Shown in pieces: positions 49,999 to 50,269 of a stretch of 50,269 nt of DNA. The number at the start of each line of letters is the position of its first letter. The first letter of the stretch is position 1. Source of the stretch: Thermoflexales bacterium (GTDB taxonomy: Bacteria > Chloroflexota > Anaerolineae > B4-G1 > SLSP01); NCBI GenBank assembly GCA_007125545.1, contig SLDA01000262.1:1-50269 (forward strand), written 5' to 3'. The position numbers were made by a program, and so were the translations under genes. A model generated the notes under the pieces. The model worked only from the letters and a program-made list of their open reading frames with translations, ran no database searches and was not told the origin of the DNA.

Positions 49999-50269
49999 AT
50001 GCTTAACATCAAGACTATGATGCGCGTTCGAGCTGGCTGGCGCGGAGCAGCGATGTTAGTACTGCTAGCCCTGTTGGTCGTCACCAGCGTACCTCACACG
50101 GGATCGATTCTTCCTCAAGTCGTTGCAGCAGAGGTCTTGGCACCTAACGCCACCTCATACTACGTGAACAGTATCAGCGGTTCTGACTCCAACTCGGGGA
50201 CATCTCCCGACCGCGCGTGGAGGTCTCTCTCCCCCGTGCGCTCGCATCCCTTCGCTCCCGGTGACACGA
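49999..50269 (+). CDS. Secreted beta-helix protein, 3'-truncated by window edge; paralog of 48001..49506
   Basis: Signal peptide MLNIKTMMRVRAGWRGAAMLVLLALLVVTSVPH; SYYVNSISGSDSNSGTSPDRAWRSLSPV. Confidence 0.85.
   Translation, partial: MLNIKTMMRVRAGWRGAAMLVLLALLVVTSVPHTGSILPQVVAAEVLAPNATSYYVNSISGSDSNSGTSPDRAWRSLSPVRSHPFAPGDT

Overview
The window (50,269 bp) reads as a Chloroflexota-like bacterial chromosome segment. That taxonomic guess is inference from gene content and protein style. I saw no phage, IS element or CRISPR array. From left to right it contains: (1) a 5'-truncated primary sigma factor; (2) a minus-strand block with Sua5, a plant-type galacturonokinase-like GHMP kinase, a GDP-mannose-3,5-epimerase-like enzyme, a sulfotransferase, a fused ATP sulfurylase/APS kinase and a phosphohexomutase; (3) a translin-like protein, a DUF3467 protein, Ssb and an amidase; (4) a long minus-strand, operon-like block (~11.0-23.4 kb) with two paralogous alpha/beta hydrolases (one lacking its nucleophile), a response regulator, a ~1690-aa multi-GAF hybrid kinase whose two receiver domains both lack the phospho-acceptor Asp, a response regulator with a degenerate GGDEF-like domain, a cyanobacterial-type acyl-ACP-reductase (AAR)-like protein, a left-handed beta-helix protein, a V4R protein, an MglA/CvnD-like small GTPase and a DUF4388/PATAN protein; (5) recN; (6) an archaeal-type mevalonate-entry operon (HMG-CoA reductase, HMG-CoA synthase, thiolase, DUF35) next to a DGGGP-synthase-like UbiA prenyltransferase; (7) a secreted 12x Asp-box protein; (8) housekeeping genes (rny, recX, tRNA-Thr, udk, glycosyltransferase and others); (9) two tandem secreted beta-helix-type proteins at the right edge. 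The strongest candidate for an undescribed system is the 11-23.4 kb signalling/acyl-metabolism block. A structured, terminator-ended non-coding region upstream of recX is the best RNA candidate. All homology calls come from motifs and memory, not database searches.
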